DNA from: CAVSRC01 sp963730325
Lineage (GTDB): Bacteria; Pseudomonadota; Alphaproteobacteria; Rhizobiales; Kaistiaceae
NCBI GenBank assembly: GCA_963730325.1
Contig: CAVSRC010000019.1
Coordinates: forward strand, 124,001 to 188,000
Length of the DNA: 64,000 bases
Direction: 5' to 3'
A program made the translations under genes and the position numbers. Below the pieces are notes generated by a model that was not told where the DNA came from, searched no databases, and saw only the letters and a list, made by a program, of their open reading frames with translations. Positions 43,159 to 50,733 of this stretch are shown here, in pieces (positions within the stretch are counted from its first letter, which is position 1; each line of letters begins with the position of its first letter).

Positions 43159-43308
43159 ATGATACGCAAGCTCAAATCCGGCGAATACCGCATCTACTCG
43201 CGCAAGAAGGACGCGAAGACCGGCCGCCGCCGCAATCTCGGCACATTCAAGAGCCGCGCCGCGGCCGAAAAGCACGAACACGAAATCCAGTATTTCAAGC
43301 GTCATTAG
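43159..43308 (+). CDS. Small basic protein, hypothetical
   Basis: 49 residues from ATG 43159: MIRKLKSGEYRIYSRKKDAK continuing through TGRRRNLGTFKSRAAAEKHE. Very basic, with the pattern of an AP2/arm-type DNA-binding strand-helix (RIYSRK..TGRRRNLGTFKSRAAAEKHE resembles integrase N-terminal arms). Similar short proteins are common in rhizobial genomes. Function unknown. It lies between the csbD-like gene and the next small gene, on the same strand. Confidence 0.7.
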   Translation: MIRKLKSGEYRIYSRKKDAKTGRRRNLGTFKSRAAAEKHEHEIQYFKRH

Positions 43309-43322
43309 CCCGGGCGACGTCC

Positions 43323-43595
43323 ATGCCGAAGGAATCGAAGATCGACCAGGCGAGCCAGCGCACCGCCCGCGAGCCGGCTAGCGCCAATCTGCGGCTGCTG
43401 CTGTCGGGCGATCTGGAATCGCCGCAGCAGGTGCTGGCGGCGACCAATCTCGACGCGGCGAAGAAACGCGAGGTCTTCGAGGTATGGCTCGGCGATCTCG
43501 ACGCCGGGTCGGCGAGGGGCGAGGTCCGCCGCCTGGTCGCGGAGATCCGCGAAGCCATCGCCATGCTCGACGCACAGGAAAAGCCGGAACGCTGA
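43323..43595 (+). CDS. Hypothetical 90-residue protein
   Basis: 90 residues (MPKESKIDQASQRTAREPAS...), soluble and mostly helical; the middle reads LLLSGDLESPQQVLAATNLD. I do not recognise a family. It starts 14 bases after the small basic gene, so the two are probably one transcript, which ends in the intrinsic terminator overlapping its stop codon. Confidence 0.65.
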   Translation: MPKESKIDQASQRTAREPASANLRLLLSGDLESPQQVLAATNLDAAKKREVFEVWLGDLDAGSARGEVRRLVAEIREAIAMLDAQEKPER

Positions 43596-43620
43596 GGCGC
43601 TCCGGCTTTTCTTTCTTTCT
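43579..43620 (+). terminator. Intrinsic terminator
   Basis: AAAAGCCGGA and TCCGGCTTTT form a 10-bp stem, followed by CTTTCTTTCTT. The stop codon of the 90-residue gene is inside the loop. It may also serve the leftward gene that ends at 43639. Confidence 0.85.
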
Positions 43621-43638
43621 TCCCATTTTGCAGACGGC

Positions 43639-44058
43639 TCAGTCGTCCGCGTGGCGGGCGGCCTGGGCCTTCTTGATGTTCTGGCGGCGTGCGCGCTTCT
43701 GTGCCGGTGTCGGCTTGTCCTTCTCCGGCACGTCGAGGCGCGGTTTGGCCTCGAAGCGGTCGGCCTCGACATGACGGGGTGTCGAGCCGAGCCCTTCGAT
43801 GACCTGGCGCGCATCCTCCGTGTCGGCGACCAGCCTGCCACGCTCGATGTGGGCATGACGCTTGCTGATCAGCCATTTCTGGGTGGCCCAGGAACCGCTC
43901 TCGCGCCTGCCGGCGACGCGCTCGATGCCGCCTTTCGTGCCCACATCCTGTGTGCGGAACGTCTCGAAGGTGCCCGCGGGTCTGACCTCGACGTGGAAGA
44001 AATCGCCTTCACCGGAAGTGCCCGGCTTGGCGCGGGCCGTATGGGCGTGTGTTGCCAT
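43639..44058 (-). CDS. Hypothetical hydrophilic protein
   Basis: 139 residues from ATG 44058, chosen because AAGGAGACC precedes it. Contains GDFFHVEVRPAGTFETFRTQ, then SATQKWLISKRHAH-like WATQKWLISKRHAHIERGRL, and a Lys/Arg-rich tail (AQKRARRQNIKKAQAARH). No known domain. It starts 25 bases after the PQQ dehydrogenase stop and is likely the third gene of that transcript. Confidence 0.7.
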   Translation of the reverse strand: MATHAHTARAKPGTSGEGDFFHVEVRPAGTFETFRTQDVGTKGGIERVAGRRESGSWATQKWLISKRHAHIERGRLVADTEDARQVIEGLGSTPRHVEADRFEAKPRLDVPEKDKPTPAQKRARRQNIKKAQAARHADD

Positions 44059-44083
44059 GCTTTGGGTCTCCTTGGCTGTGTGG

Positions 44084-45985
44084 TCAGGAACTGGCATCAG
44101 GCAGGGCGAAGGCGACGATCTGGTCGCTCACCCGTGGTGTCAGGATGGCGTTGCCGCCAACGGCGAACAGCACGTACTCCTTGCCCTTGTAGGTGTAGAC
44201 CGCCGGAATGGAGACGGCCGGCGCATCGACCAGGTGCTTCCACAGCACCTTGCCGGTCTTGAGGTCGATGGCGCGCACGCGAGAATCCATCGAGCCGCCG
44301 ATGAAGATGAGTCCCGACTTGGTGACGACCGGCGCACCGATGGTCACCGAGCCCCATGAATCCGGCATGTAGAAGCCCCACTTCTGCACCTCGCCGAAGG
44401 GCTCCTTCCACAACAGCTTGCCGGTCTTCAGATCGTAGGAGGCAAGCGTGCCATAGGGCGGGTTCCAGCACGGCATCCCAAGCGGGTTGGTGAAGTTGGA
44501 GATGTGGAAGCCGTAAGGCGCGCCCTTCTGGGCGTAGTAGCCGGGCTTCTTGCCGTTGTCGCTTTCCCTGGCGTAGTCGGCGCGTTTGATCAGACGGTAG
44601 ATCTGAACGACGCTCGACGAGTTGACCACATAGGTCTGGGTCGTCGGATCGACGGCGCCGCCGCCCCACTCGGTTCCGCCGACGGTCGCCGGGTAGGTGA
44701 GCGAGCCCTTGAGGCTCGGCGGCGTGAACTTGCCGTCATAGCGCAGGCTCGCCGCCTTGCGGCTGCAGTAGCCGAAGCTGGCAATGTCGGCGAGCGTGGA
44801 AACACCCGGCCACTTGTCGGGAACCACCGGCTTGGGCGTGGCGACATAGGGCTGGGTCGGCGAGGCTTTCTCTTCCGGGACGTTCGACACCGGCACCTTC
44901 TTCTCCTCGATCGGGTAGACCGGCTCGCCGGTCAACCGGTTGAGCACGTAGAGGAAGCCCTGCTTGGACGACTGAACCAGGGCCGGGATGGTCTTGCCGT
45001 CTTTCTGGATATCGACCAGAACCGGCGCCGAGTTGGTGTCGTAGTCCCAGATATCGTGGTGGATGAGCTGCCGGCTCCAGATGACCTCGCCGGTGTCGGC
45101 GTTGAGCGCCGTCACCGAGGTCGCCAGCGGCAGCTTCTCGGCGCGATTGCCGCCGAAGTAGTTCGGGCTCGGTGAACTCACCGGCAGGTAGAGGATGCCG
45201 TTCTTGCGGTCGACCGACATGCTCGCCCAGACATTGGCGGTGCCCGTGGTCTTGGCCTGCTGCGCGGGCAGCGCGTCGAAGGTCCATTTCAGCTTGCCGG
45301 TCTCGGCGTCGACCGCGAAGACGCGCCCGGGAGGCGCTTCGGAATCGGCCCAATCCTTGCCCGCCCAGCCGATGAACAGCGTGTTCTTGTAGACGGTCGG
45401 CGGCTGCAGCACCGACAGCGGCCACTTGTCGTTGGTGGTGTTCCACTGATTGATGTCGAGGACGCCGCCATCGGCGAAGTCCTGGCAGCGCTTGCCGGTA
45501 TCGGCATCGACTGCATGCAGCTTCGCGTCCATGGTGCCGACATAGACGATCTTCTGACAGGCCTTTCCGGCAATCGGGTTAGTTGCCTGCCAGTAGGCGA
45601 CACCGCGGGTCTTCAAGTCGGGTTGGGTTTCCGCCTTGAGCGTCGCGTTGGTGTCGTAGGTCCATTTCACCTTCCCCGTATCGGGTGTGAGCGCGAAGAT
45701 CCGGTAGAAGGGTGTCGACAGGTAGATCGTGTCGTTGACGAAGAGTGGCGTGGCCGACCAGTCCGATACCGGCTTCTTGCCGCTGCCGTCCGACACATCG
45801 CCTGTGTGGACCTCCCATGCCTTGTGAAGTCCGCTGACATTGGCGGGCGTGATCTGGGTGGCGGTCGAATATTTCTGCGCGGCCAGATCGCCGTTGAAGG
45901 TGTACCAGTCCTGCCCCTGCGCAATAGCCGGGCTGGCGATGGCGACGGTCGGCAGAAGGACTGCTGCGAGGAATCGACGGTTCAT
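44084..45985 (-). CDS. PQQ-dependent dehydrogenase (glucose/quinate family), periplasmic part
   Basis: Quinoprotein that oxidises a sugar or polyol in the periplasm. 633 residues. Signal peptide MNRRFLAAVLLPTVAIASPA-IAQ. The beta-propeller shows repeated tryptophan-docking blades: YSTATQITPANVSGLHKAWE, VDAETGKLKWTFDALP, and LYDLKTGKLLW-like SYDLKTGKLLWKEPFG, and near the end IDLKTGKVLWKHLVDAPAVS. It matches the catalytic part of membrane glucose dehydrogenase (Gcd) but lacks that enzyme's N-terminal membrane domain. Start ATG 45985 overlaps the stop of the upstream four-helix membrane gene (ATGA), with AGGAGG ahead. No pqq synthesis genes are in the window. Confidence 0.9.
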   Translation of the reverse strand: MNRRFLAAVLLPTVAIASPAIAQGQDWYTFNGDLAAQKYSTATQITPANVSGLHKAWEVHTGDVSDGSGKKPVSDWSATPLFVNDTIYLSTPFYRIFALTPDTGKVKWTYDTNATLKAETQPDLKTRGVAYWQATNPIAGKACQKIVYVGTMDAKLHAVDADTGKRCQDFADGGVLDINQWNTTNDKWPLSVLQPPTVYKNTLFIGWAGKDWADSEAPPGRVFAVDAETGKLKWTFDALPAQQAKTTGTANVWASMSVDRKNGILYLPVSSPSPNYFGGNRAEKLPLATSVTALNADTGEVIWSRQLIHHDIWDYDTNSAPVLVDIQKDGKTIPALVQSSKQGFLYVLNRLTGEPVYPIEEKKVPVSNVPEEKASPTQPYVATPKPVVPDKWPGVSTLADIASFGYCSRKAASLRYDGKFTPPSLKGSLTYPATVGGTEWGGGAVDPTTQTYVVNSSSVVQIYRLIKRADYARESDNGKKPGYYAQKGAPYGFHISNFTNPLGMPCWNPPYGTLASYDLKTGKLLWKEPFGEVQKWGFYMPDSWGSVTIGAPVVTKSGLIFIGGSMDSRVRAIDLKTGKVLWKHLVDAPAVSIPAVYTYKGKEYVLFAVGGNAILTPRVSDQIVAFALPDASS

Positions 45986-46404
45986 CGGCTTGCCTCCTGC
46001 AGATGGCGTGGGGCATCCCCGGCGGTCACTGCCAGGCGGCCGCCAAAGGCGAACTGGACGATCCAGCCGACGGCGGCCAGGACCATCAGGCCAAGAAGCC
46101 AATGGGCCTCCAGCAGCCAGGCCGCAAAAACGGTGCCGAGGATGTCGAGGAAGGTCGCGACCAGCAGGAATTCGTCGAGCAGCCAGTGGCGCCAGATGCC
46201 GGTCGCCATCACCAGCGACGCCGCCAGCAGCAGCGCTGTGGAGATGATCACCAGCAGGGTGCCGGGCGTAAAGGCGATGCCGTCGCCGGGCGAGAAATGG
46301 TAGATCAGCGATGCGATCAGGCCGGCGGCAGCGCTCACGGCGATGAGCCACGCGCCCGGATTGGCCTGAACAGCGTGCAATTTTGGCAGGGTGCGTTCAG
46401 TCAT
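45982..46404 (-). CDS. Small membrane protein, probable partner/anchor of the PQQ dehydrogenase
   Basis: 140 residues with four membrane segments (AWLIAVSAAAGLIASLIYHF, TLLVIISTALLLAASLVMAT, LLVATFLDILGTVFAAWLLE, LLGLMVLAAVGWIVQFAFGG). ATG 46404 follows AAGGAGGGCAGAT. It overlaps the dehydrogenase start by four bases. Size and topology recall the N-terminal quinone-reducing membrane domain of Gcd as a separate chain; this role is inference. An exact EcfG promoter lies 94 bases upstream. Confidence 0.75.
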   Translation of the reverse strand: MTERTLPKLHAVQANPGAWLIAVSAAAGLIASLIYHFSPGDGIAFTPGTLLVIISTALLLAASLVMATGIWRHWLLDEFLLVATFLDILGTVFAAWLLEAHWLLGLMVLAAVGWIVQFAFGGRLAVTAGDAPRHLQEASR

Positions 46405-46497
46405 ATCTGCCCTCCTTTCCAAACTTGCCTGCCGCCCCACGGCCTCGCGATTTGCGCATGACGCGCGAAGGGCCGCGACGGCCGCATACCGCTGACC

Positions 46498-46523
46498 AAC
46501 GGTTGCGGGACGGTCTTGGTTCC
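46498..46523 (-). promoter_or_regulatory. EcfG-type promoter for the PQQ dehydrogenase operon
   Basis: On the minus strand GGAAC (46523-46519), 17 bases, CGTT (46501-46498). Exact consensus, roughly 94 bases before the first start codon. Confidence 0.8.
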
Positions 46524-46557
46524 ACGGACGCGGCCGTGCGGACGAATGGAATGGCGG

Positions 46558-47043
46558 CTAGGTCTGCCGGACCTGGCGGCTGCGGTAGGCGGCGCGCAGC
46601 CCTTCGAGGTACTCCTCGGAGCGTTCCTCGGCGGTGGCGATCTCGTCCTCGGCGCCCTTGGCGACCAGGATCAGCTCGGCGAGCTTGATCTGGATGGCGA
46701 GGCTGTCGCGGTTCTGGGTGTGCTGGATGAGGAACACCATCAGGAAGGTGATGATGGTGGTCGAGGTGTTGACGACCAGCTGCCAGGTGTCGCTGAAGTG
46801 GAACAGCGGGCCGCTCGCCGCCCACGCCAGGATCAGGGCGACCGCAAGGGAAAACGTGGCCGGCCGGCCGGTCTGCCGGGCAACGGCCGCCGCGAAGCGC
46901 TCGAACAGGGGCATCTGCCGCGAATTGCCTGAATGCGGGGATTTTCCGGTGGGCGCGGCGGAATGCCGCCGGACCTGCTTGCGCCGCCTGCCCGGCGACT
47001 TCGCCGCCTTTGTTGGTTTCGTGGTCCTGGCTGCATCCACCAT
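46558..47043 (-). CDS. Low-affinity iron permease family protein
   Basis: 161 residues. A Lys/Arg/Pro-rich N-terminal segment (to ~43) precedes MPLFERFAAAVARQTGRPAT and two to three membrane segments, with GPLFHFSDTWQLVVNTSTTI and FLMVFLIQHTQNRDSLAIQI, the signature of the bacterial low-affinity iron permease (PF04120) family. Iron transport by bacterial members is not firmly shown. ATG 47043 is chosen because GGAGACC precedes it and an EcfG promoter lies immediately upstream; ATG 47112 would lie above the promoter. Confidence 0.88.
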   Translation of the reverse strand: MVDAARTTKPTKAAKSPGRRRKQVRRHSAAPTGKSPHSGNSRQMPLFERFAAAVARQTGRPATFSLAVALILAWAASGPLFHFSDTWQLVVNTSTTIITFLMVFLIQHTQNRDSLAIQIKLAELILVAKGAEDEIATAEERSEEYLEGLRAAYRSRQVRQT

Positions 47044-47068
47044 CGCTGGGTCTCCGTCGGCAGCCGGA

Positions 47069-47094
47069 AACGCGCGACGCTTGGTTTCCGTTCC
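47069..47094 (-). promoter_or_regulatory. EcfG-type promoter for the iron-permease-like gene
   Basis: Minus strand GGAAC (47094-47090), 17 bases, CGTT (47072-47069); exact consensus, start codon 26 bases further on. Confidence 0.85.
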
Positions 47095-47116
47095 CGCCGG
47101 CACCGGCGACATGACG

Positions 47117-47142
47117 GGAACAGTCCCGTCCCTTCGGGCGTT
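47117..47142 (+). promoter_or_regulatory. EcfG-type promoter for the Gly-zipper lipoprotein gene
   Basis: GGAAC at 47117-47121, 17 bases, CGTT at 47139-47142; exact consensus. It is back-to-back with the leftward promoter 22 bases away. Confidence 0.85.
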
Positions 47143-47199
47143 GTTGAGCGGTGTTGACGGCGTTTCGCCGCGATTTCGACGTGACGACAGGAGAGAACG

Positions 47200-47451
47200 A
47201 TGAGGAGCTTGATTCTTGCGGTTACGGTGTGTTCTGCGCTGGGCATTGCCGGCTGCACGACGGCCGAGAAGGGCGCGGCGGTCGGCGGCGTGGTTGGCGC
47301 TGCGGCCGGCGGTATCGCCAGCGGAACTGTTGGCGGCGTCATAGTCGGCGCAGGAGTCGGCGCACTCGCCGGTGCTATCCTGGTCGAATCCAGCCGCGGC
47401 TGGTGCACCTACCGCTATCACGGGCGGCTATACCGCGAGCGCTGCCGGTAG
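47200..47451 (+). CDS. Glycine-zipper (YMGG-like) lipoprotein
   Basis: 83 residues. SALGIAGC is a lipobox, so Cys19 or so should be lipidated. The middle is a glycine zipper (AAVGGVVGAAAGGIASGTVG, then GVIVGAGVGALAGAIL), and the tail GWCTYRYHGRLYRERC has two cysteines. Outer-membrane-associated, osmotic/stress-type small protein. ATG 47200 follows GACAGGAGAGAACG. Confidence 0.88.
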   Translation: MRSLILAVTVCSALGIAGCTTAEKGAAVGGVVGAAAGGIASGTVGGVIVGAGVGALAGAILVESSRGWCTYRYHGRLYRERCR

Positions 47452-47519
47452 AACACATGACAGCGGTCGGTCTTCCTTGCGTGGCGCGTCCGGATGAGAC
47501 GTGCCGCGCTCCTCTGCCG

Positions 47520-48062
47520 TCAGGTGCCGGTCAGGATGCCGCGCATGGTGTCGTCGGGACCGAAATCAGTGGTCTCGTCAATCTCCATCAGCGCGGCGAG
47601 GCGGGTGCGGCCGCGATTCACCCGGCTCTTGATCGTACCCACCGCACAGCCACAGATATTGGCCGCCTCCTCGTAGGAGAAGCCGGAGGCACCGACCAGG
47701 ATCAGCGCTTCGCGCTGGTCCGCCGGCAACTCCGCCAGGGCGCGCTTGAGCTCGGCGAATTCGACGCTGCCGATCTGTCCCGGCTCGGACTTCAGTCCGT
47801 CGGTGTGCTTGCCGTCGGCATCCTCGACCTCGCGCCGTCTCTTGCGAAACTCGGATCGAAAATGGTTGCGCAGGATGGTGAACAGCCAGGCCGACAGATT
47901 GGTTCCCGGCTGGAAGCGGTCGATATTGGCGATGGCGCGCGCCAGCGTCTCCTGCACGAGGTCGTCGGCCCGGTCGACGTTGCCCGAGAGCGAGACGGCG
48001 AACGCCCGCAGACTGGGGATCGCTGCCAGAATGGCGTCGTGCATTTCCCGGGAGAGGGCCAT
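47520..48062 (-). CDS. ecfG: General stress response ECF sigma factor EcfG
   Basis: 180 residues. Region 2 reads SGNVDRADDLVQETLARAIA and FQPGTNLSAWLFTILRNHFR; region 4 reads LPADQREALILVGASGFSYE then EAANICGCAVGTIKSRVNRG. This matches the EcfG (ECF15) group that recognises GGAAC-N16/17-CGTT. It lies 8 bases downstream of nepR in the same transcript, divergent from phyR, the canonical arrangement. Free sigma is released when phosphorylated PhyR captures NepR. Confidence 0.95.
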   Translation of the reverse strand: MALSREMHDAILAAIPSLRAFAVSLSGNVDRADDLVQETLARAIANIDRFQPGTNLSAWLFTILRNHFRSEFRKRRREVEDADGKHTDGLKSEPGQIGSVEFAELKRALAELPADQREALILVGASGFSYEEAANICGCAVGTIKSRVNRGRTRLAALMEIDETTDFGPDDTMRGILTGT

Positions 48063-48070
48063 GGGCGCGG

Positions 48071-48277
48071 CTACTTTCCCTTTTCGCCTTGCTGGTCGTC
48101 GAATTGCTTCAGCAGGGCCGCGAAACGGTCCGGAACCCCCTGGTCGATGATGTCGTCGTACATGGCGCGCAGCTTGTCTCCGATACGGTCCTGGATATCC
48201 CTGTCCAGGCGTGGCGCCTTGGCGCTGCTGGCGACGCGTCTGGTTGATCTGCGTTTGAGTGGCTTTCGGTCGGTCAT
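48071..48277 (-). CDS. nepR: Anti-sigma factor NepR
   Basis: 68 residues. The C-terminal LRAMYDDIIDQGVPDRFAAL followed by LKQFD is the NepR core that binds EcfG and the sigma-like domain of PhyR; the N-terminal part is basic and disordered (TDRKPLKRRSTRRVASSAKA). ATG 48277. It precedes ecfG by 8 bases and lies opposite phyR. Confidence 0.93.
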   Translation of the reverse strand: MTDRKPLKRRSTRRVASSAKAPRLDRDIQDRIGDKLRAMYDDIIDQGVPDRFAALLKQFDDQQGEKGK

Positions 48278-48334
48278 CAATCTGGTCCGATTGTCGCCGC
48301 GCCTTGACGGTGAGTGGCCTGGGACATGACATCT

Positions 48335-48359
48335 AACGCCCAATCTCTGCCAAAGTTGC
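48335..48359 (-). promoter_or_regulatory. Near-consensus EcfG promoter upstream of nepR-ecfG
   Basis: Minus strand GCAAC (48359-48355), 16 bases, CGTT (48338-48335): one mismatch in the -35. Autoregulation of nepR-ecfG is usual in the group, which supports it; start codon 58 bases downstream. Confidence 0.55.
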
Positions 48360-48431
48360 ATACGCGCGGTGGGGCGTGCCGTATATCTGAACCAAACTTC
48401 ACGTTTCTTCCCAAATGTCGAGGAGGTTCCC

Positions 48432-49286
48432 GTGACTAAATCCGACGTCCTGGCGCAGGAACTGCCGAGACTGCGCCGCTTCGCACGTGCACTCACCGGT
48501 AGCCAGGCATCCGGCGATGCCTATGTCGCTTCGACGCTGGAGGCCCTTCTGGCCTCCGATGAAACGCTGGAGCAATCGAGTTCCGCGCGCGTTGCGCTTT
48601 ACCGAATGTTTGCCACGATCTGGAACTCCATCGACATCAACCACCAGCCGAACCTCGAGGAGTTGGCTGCCGGCCCCGAGCGGCATCTGACCCGGATCAC
48701 GCCGCTGCCCCGCCAGGCTTTCCTTCTGCTGACGCTGGAGGACTTCTCCGAGGAGGCTGCGGCCGAGATCCTCGGGGTGGATGTGCCGGAACTGCGGCGC
48801 CTGGCCGACGAGGCGGGGCGTGAAATGGCCTCCGAGATTGCCACCGATATCCTCATCATCGAGGACGAGCCGATGATCTCGATGGAGCTGGAGAGCCTCG
48901 TCGAGTCGCTCGGCCACACCGTTGCCGGCGTCGCACGCACCCACAGCGAATCCGTCGCCCGTGCCAAGGCGCGACGCCCGGGCATGATCCTTGCCGATAT
49001 CCGGCTCGCCGATGCCAGCTCCGGGCTCGATGCAGTCAACGAGCTGCTCGGGCTGTTCGAGGTGCCGGTCATCTTCATTACCGCCTATCCCGAGCAGTTC
49101 CTGACCGGGACGCGGCCGGAGCCGACGTTCCTCATCCCCAAGCCGTTTCAGCCGGCGACCGTTTCAGCCGTCATCAGCCAGGCGTTGTTCTTCGAGCAGA
49201 GGGCCAAGGCCAATGCGCAATCGCGTTCTCGTGCCGCGGGGAATCCCGCCGGCGGCGGCCGGAAGGGATTCAGTGAAAGGACGTGA
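48432..49286 (+). CDS. phyR: General stress response anti-anti-sigma response regulator PhyR
   Basis: 284 residues from GTG 48432, which has GAGGAGG just ahead. Residues ~1-130 are a degenerate sigma-like domain (ELPRLRRFARALTGSQASGD; LPRQAFLLLTLEDFSEEAAA). Residues ~138-255 are a receiver with acidic pair in IIEDEPM, phosphoacceptor Asp189 in LADIRLAD, and the conserved Lys in IPKPFQP. Once phosphorylated the sigma-like domain sequesters NepR. A Gly/Ser/Arg-rich tail follows. Divergent from nepR-ecfG. Confidence 0.96.
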   Translation: MTKSDVLAQELPRLRRFARALTGSQASGDAYVASTLEALLASDETLEQSSSARVALYRMFATIWNSIDINHQPNLEELAAGPERHLTRITPLPRQAFLLLTLEDFSEEAAAEILGVDVPELRRLADEAGREMASEIATDILIIEDEPMISMELESLVESLGHTVAGVARTHSESVARAKARRPGMILADIRLADASSGLDAVNELLGLFEVPVIFITAYPEQFLTGTRPEPTFLIPKPFQPATVSAVISQALFFEQRAKANAQSRSRAAGNPAGGGRKGFSERT

Positions 49287-49307
49287 TCCCCTGGGGGGAT
49301 CACGTCC
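49279..49307 (+). terminator. Hairpin at the end of phyR
   Basis: GGACGTGATCCCC and GGGGATCACGTCC form a 13-bp perfect stem around TGG, overlapping the stop codon. No T run follows, so it may act as a stabilising or factor-dependent end. Confidence 0.6.
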
Positions 49308-49405
49308 GGATCATGCCGGCTGCCTTGGGGGGCTGGGGGCGGGTTAGAGGCTGGCCGGCGCACCTACAACGCCGCCGTCAGCAATCGGTTCCCGGAGAAA
49401 TCGAC

Positions 49406-49798
49406 TTATGCCCGCGCCTGGGTTTGTCTGCCGGTTTCCAGGGCCTTCACCAGTGCCTGGACGACGTCCCGGTCGTTGTAGGGCTTGTGCACGACGATCG
49501 CGTCCGGCAGCGCCGCGTTGCTGTCGAGGCCTGTGGCGACCACGAACGGGATGCGACGGTCCCGCAATTCCTGCGCCAGCGGCAGCCCGTCCTCGCCGCC
49601 CAGCTTGAGGTCGAGAATGGCGAGGTCGATCGGTCGGCCGCCGTCCAGGAATGCGCGTGCTGTTGCCACCGAGCTCGCCAGCAGCACGCCAGCCGCGCCA
49701 GCGTCCTGGACGATGCGCTCGACATCGGCGGCGATGAGAAACTCATCCTCGATGATCAGCACAGTCAGACTGGGCAGCGTCAGGTCGTCGTGGGCCAT
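49406..49798 (-). CDS. Single-domain response regulator
   Basis: 130 residues, a bare receiver. LTVLIIEDEFLIAADVERIV holds the acidic pair, LAILDLKLGGEDGLPLA the phosphoacceptor Asp, and VVHKPYNDRDVVQAL the Lys. No output domain. Such receivers (the CheY/SdrG-like type) often act as phosphate relays with HWE kinases in the general stress response; the placement next to phyR supports that. Confidence 0.88.
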   Translation of the reverse strand: MAHDDLTLPSLTVLIIEDEFLIAADVERIVQDAGAAGVLLASSVATARAFLDGGRPIDLAILDLKLGGEDGLPLAQELRDRRIPFVVATGLDSNAALPDAIVVHKPYNDRDVVQALVKALETGRQTQARA

Positions 49799-49951
49799 TG
49801 CAGCAAGGGGGTCCCGGAGCGGTTCCGCCCGTCCAGCTTGGCACGCGAGGCGAGGGGGAACCGCATCAAAAGATACTTTCAGGAAGGCAGCGATGCACTA
49901 TAGCCTTGATGCGGCCATTTCCGCCAGATCGTTCGTTGCGCGAGGCGCCTG

Positions 49952-50704
49952 ATGAACATGATCACACCGTCGACCTGGCGCTATCCCTGCGTCCGATGCC
50001 CGCTGGCGGCGATGAAGCGGTTCCGCGAGTTCAATGCGAAAGAGCTGGATTTCGTGACCGGGTTCAAGATCGGCGAACTCGCCGTCGATCCGGGTACGAC
50101 GCTGCTGACCGAAGGCAGCCGCAGCGCCCACGTTTACACGGTCCTGTCGGGCTGGGGCTTTCGCTACAAGCTTCTCCAGAACGGCCGGCGACAGGTGCTC
50201 AATTTCCTCCTGCCTGGCGATTTCGTCGGCCTGCAGGCCTCTCTGCTTTCGGAGATGCACCATTCGGTGGAGGCCCTGACCGGCATGCTGCTGTGCGTGT
50301 TCGAGCGCGATCGCCTTTGGGAACTCTACAAGGGCCAGCCCAGTCTCGCTTTCGATCTCACATGGATCGCGGCGCGCGAAGAACGCATGCTCGACGATCA
50401 CCTGCTCAGTGTCGGACAGCGCACCGGGCGGGAGCGGGCGGCCTATCTGCTGCTGTTCCTGTTCGACCGCGCCCGGTCGCGCGGTCTCACCCGCGGCAAC
50501 GCGGTGACCTTTCCGTTTTCGCAGCCGCTGGTCGCCGATGCGCTCGGTCTGTCTCTGGTTCACACCAATCGCATCCTCAACCGCTTCATGCGTCAGGAGC
50601 TGATCTCGCTCAACAAGCGGCAGATCACCCTGAAGGATGTCGACGGCCTGCAGGGGATTGCCGAATGGGAGTCGGAGGCCGAATCGCCGCGCCCGTTCAT
50701 CTAG
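49952..50704 (+). CDS. Crp/Fnr family transcriptional regulator
   Basis: 250 residues. N-terminal CVRCPLAAMKRFREFNAKEL carries a Cys pair but not the full four-cysteine set of FNR. Cyclic-nucleotide-like beta-barrel (GTTLLTEGSRSAHVYTVLSG; LPGDFVGLQASLL) is at ~40-140, and the winged helix (PLVADALGLSLVHTNRILNR) at ~175-225. Ligand unknown; likely a CxxC-bearing sensor as in many rhizobial stress loci. ATG 49952 has CGAGGCGCCTG ahead. Confidence 0.9.
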   Translation: MNMITPSTWRYPCVRCPLAAMKRFREFNAKELDFVTGFKIGELAVDPGTTLLTEGSRSAHVYTVLSGWGFRYKLLQNGRRQVLNFLLPGDFVGLQASLLSEMHHSVEALTGMLLCVFERDRLWELYKGQPSLAFDLTWIAAREERMLDDHLLSVGQRTGRERAAYLLLFLFDRARSRGLTRGNAVTFPFSQPLVADALGLSLVHTNRILNRFMRQELISLNKRQITLKDVDGLQGIAEWESEAESPRPFI

Positions 50705-50733
50705 AGCCTTTTTCTGGTTGAAAAAGGCTCTAG
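50701..50733. terminator. Bidirectional terminator between converging genes
   Basis: CTAGAGCCTTTTTC and GAAAAAGGCTCTAG, a 14-bp perfect inverted repeat around TGGTT. It covers the stop codon of the Crp-type gene and the stop codon of the leftward receiver gene, and supplies T runs in both directions. Confidence 0.85.

Noticed and set aside
48411..48431. TGAAC...CGTTT upstream of phyR as an EcfG promoter
   Set aside because: The spacing is only about nine bases and the -35 has a mismatch.
50104..50721. Minus-strand frame opposite the Crp/Fnr gene
   Set aside because: No motif; the plus strand has a complete Crp/Fnr fold.
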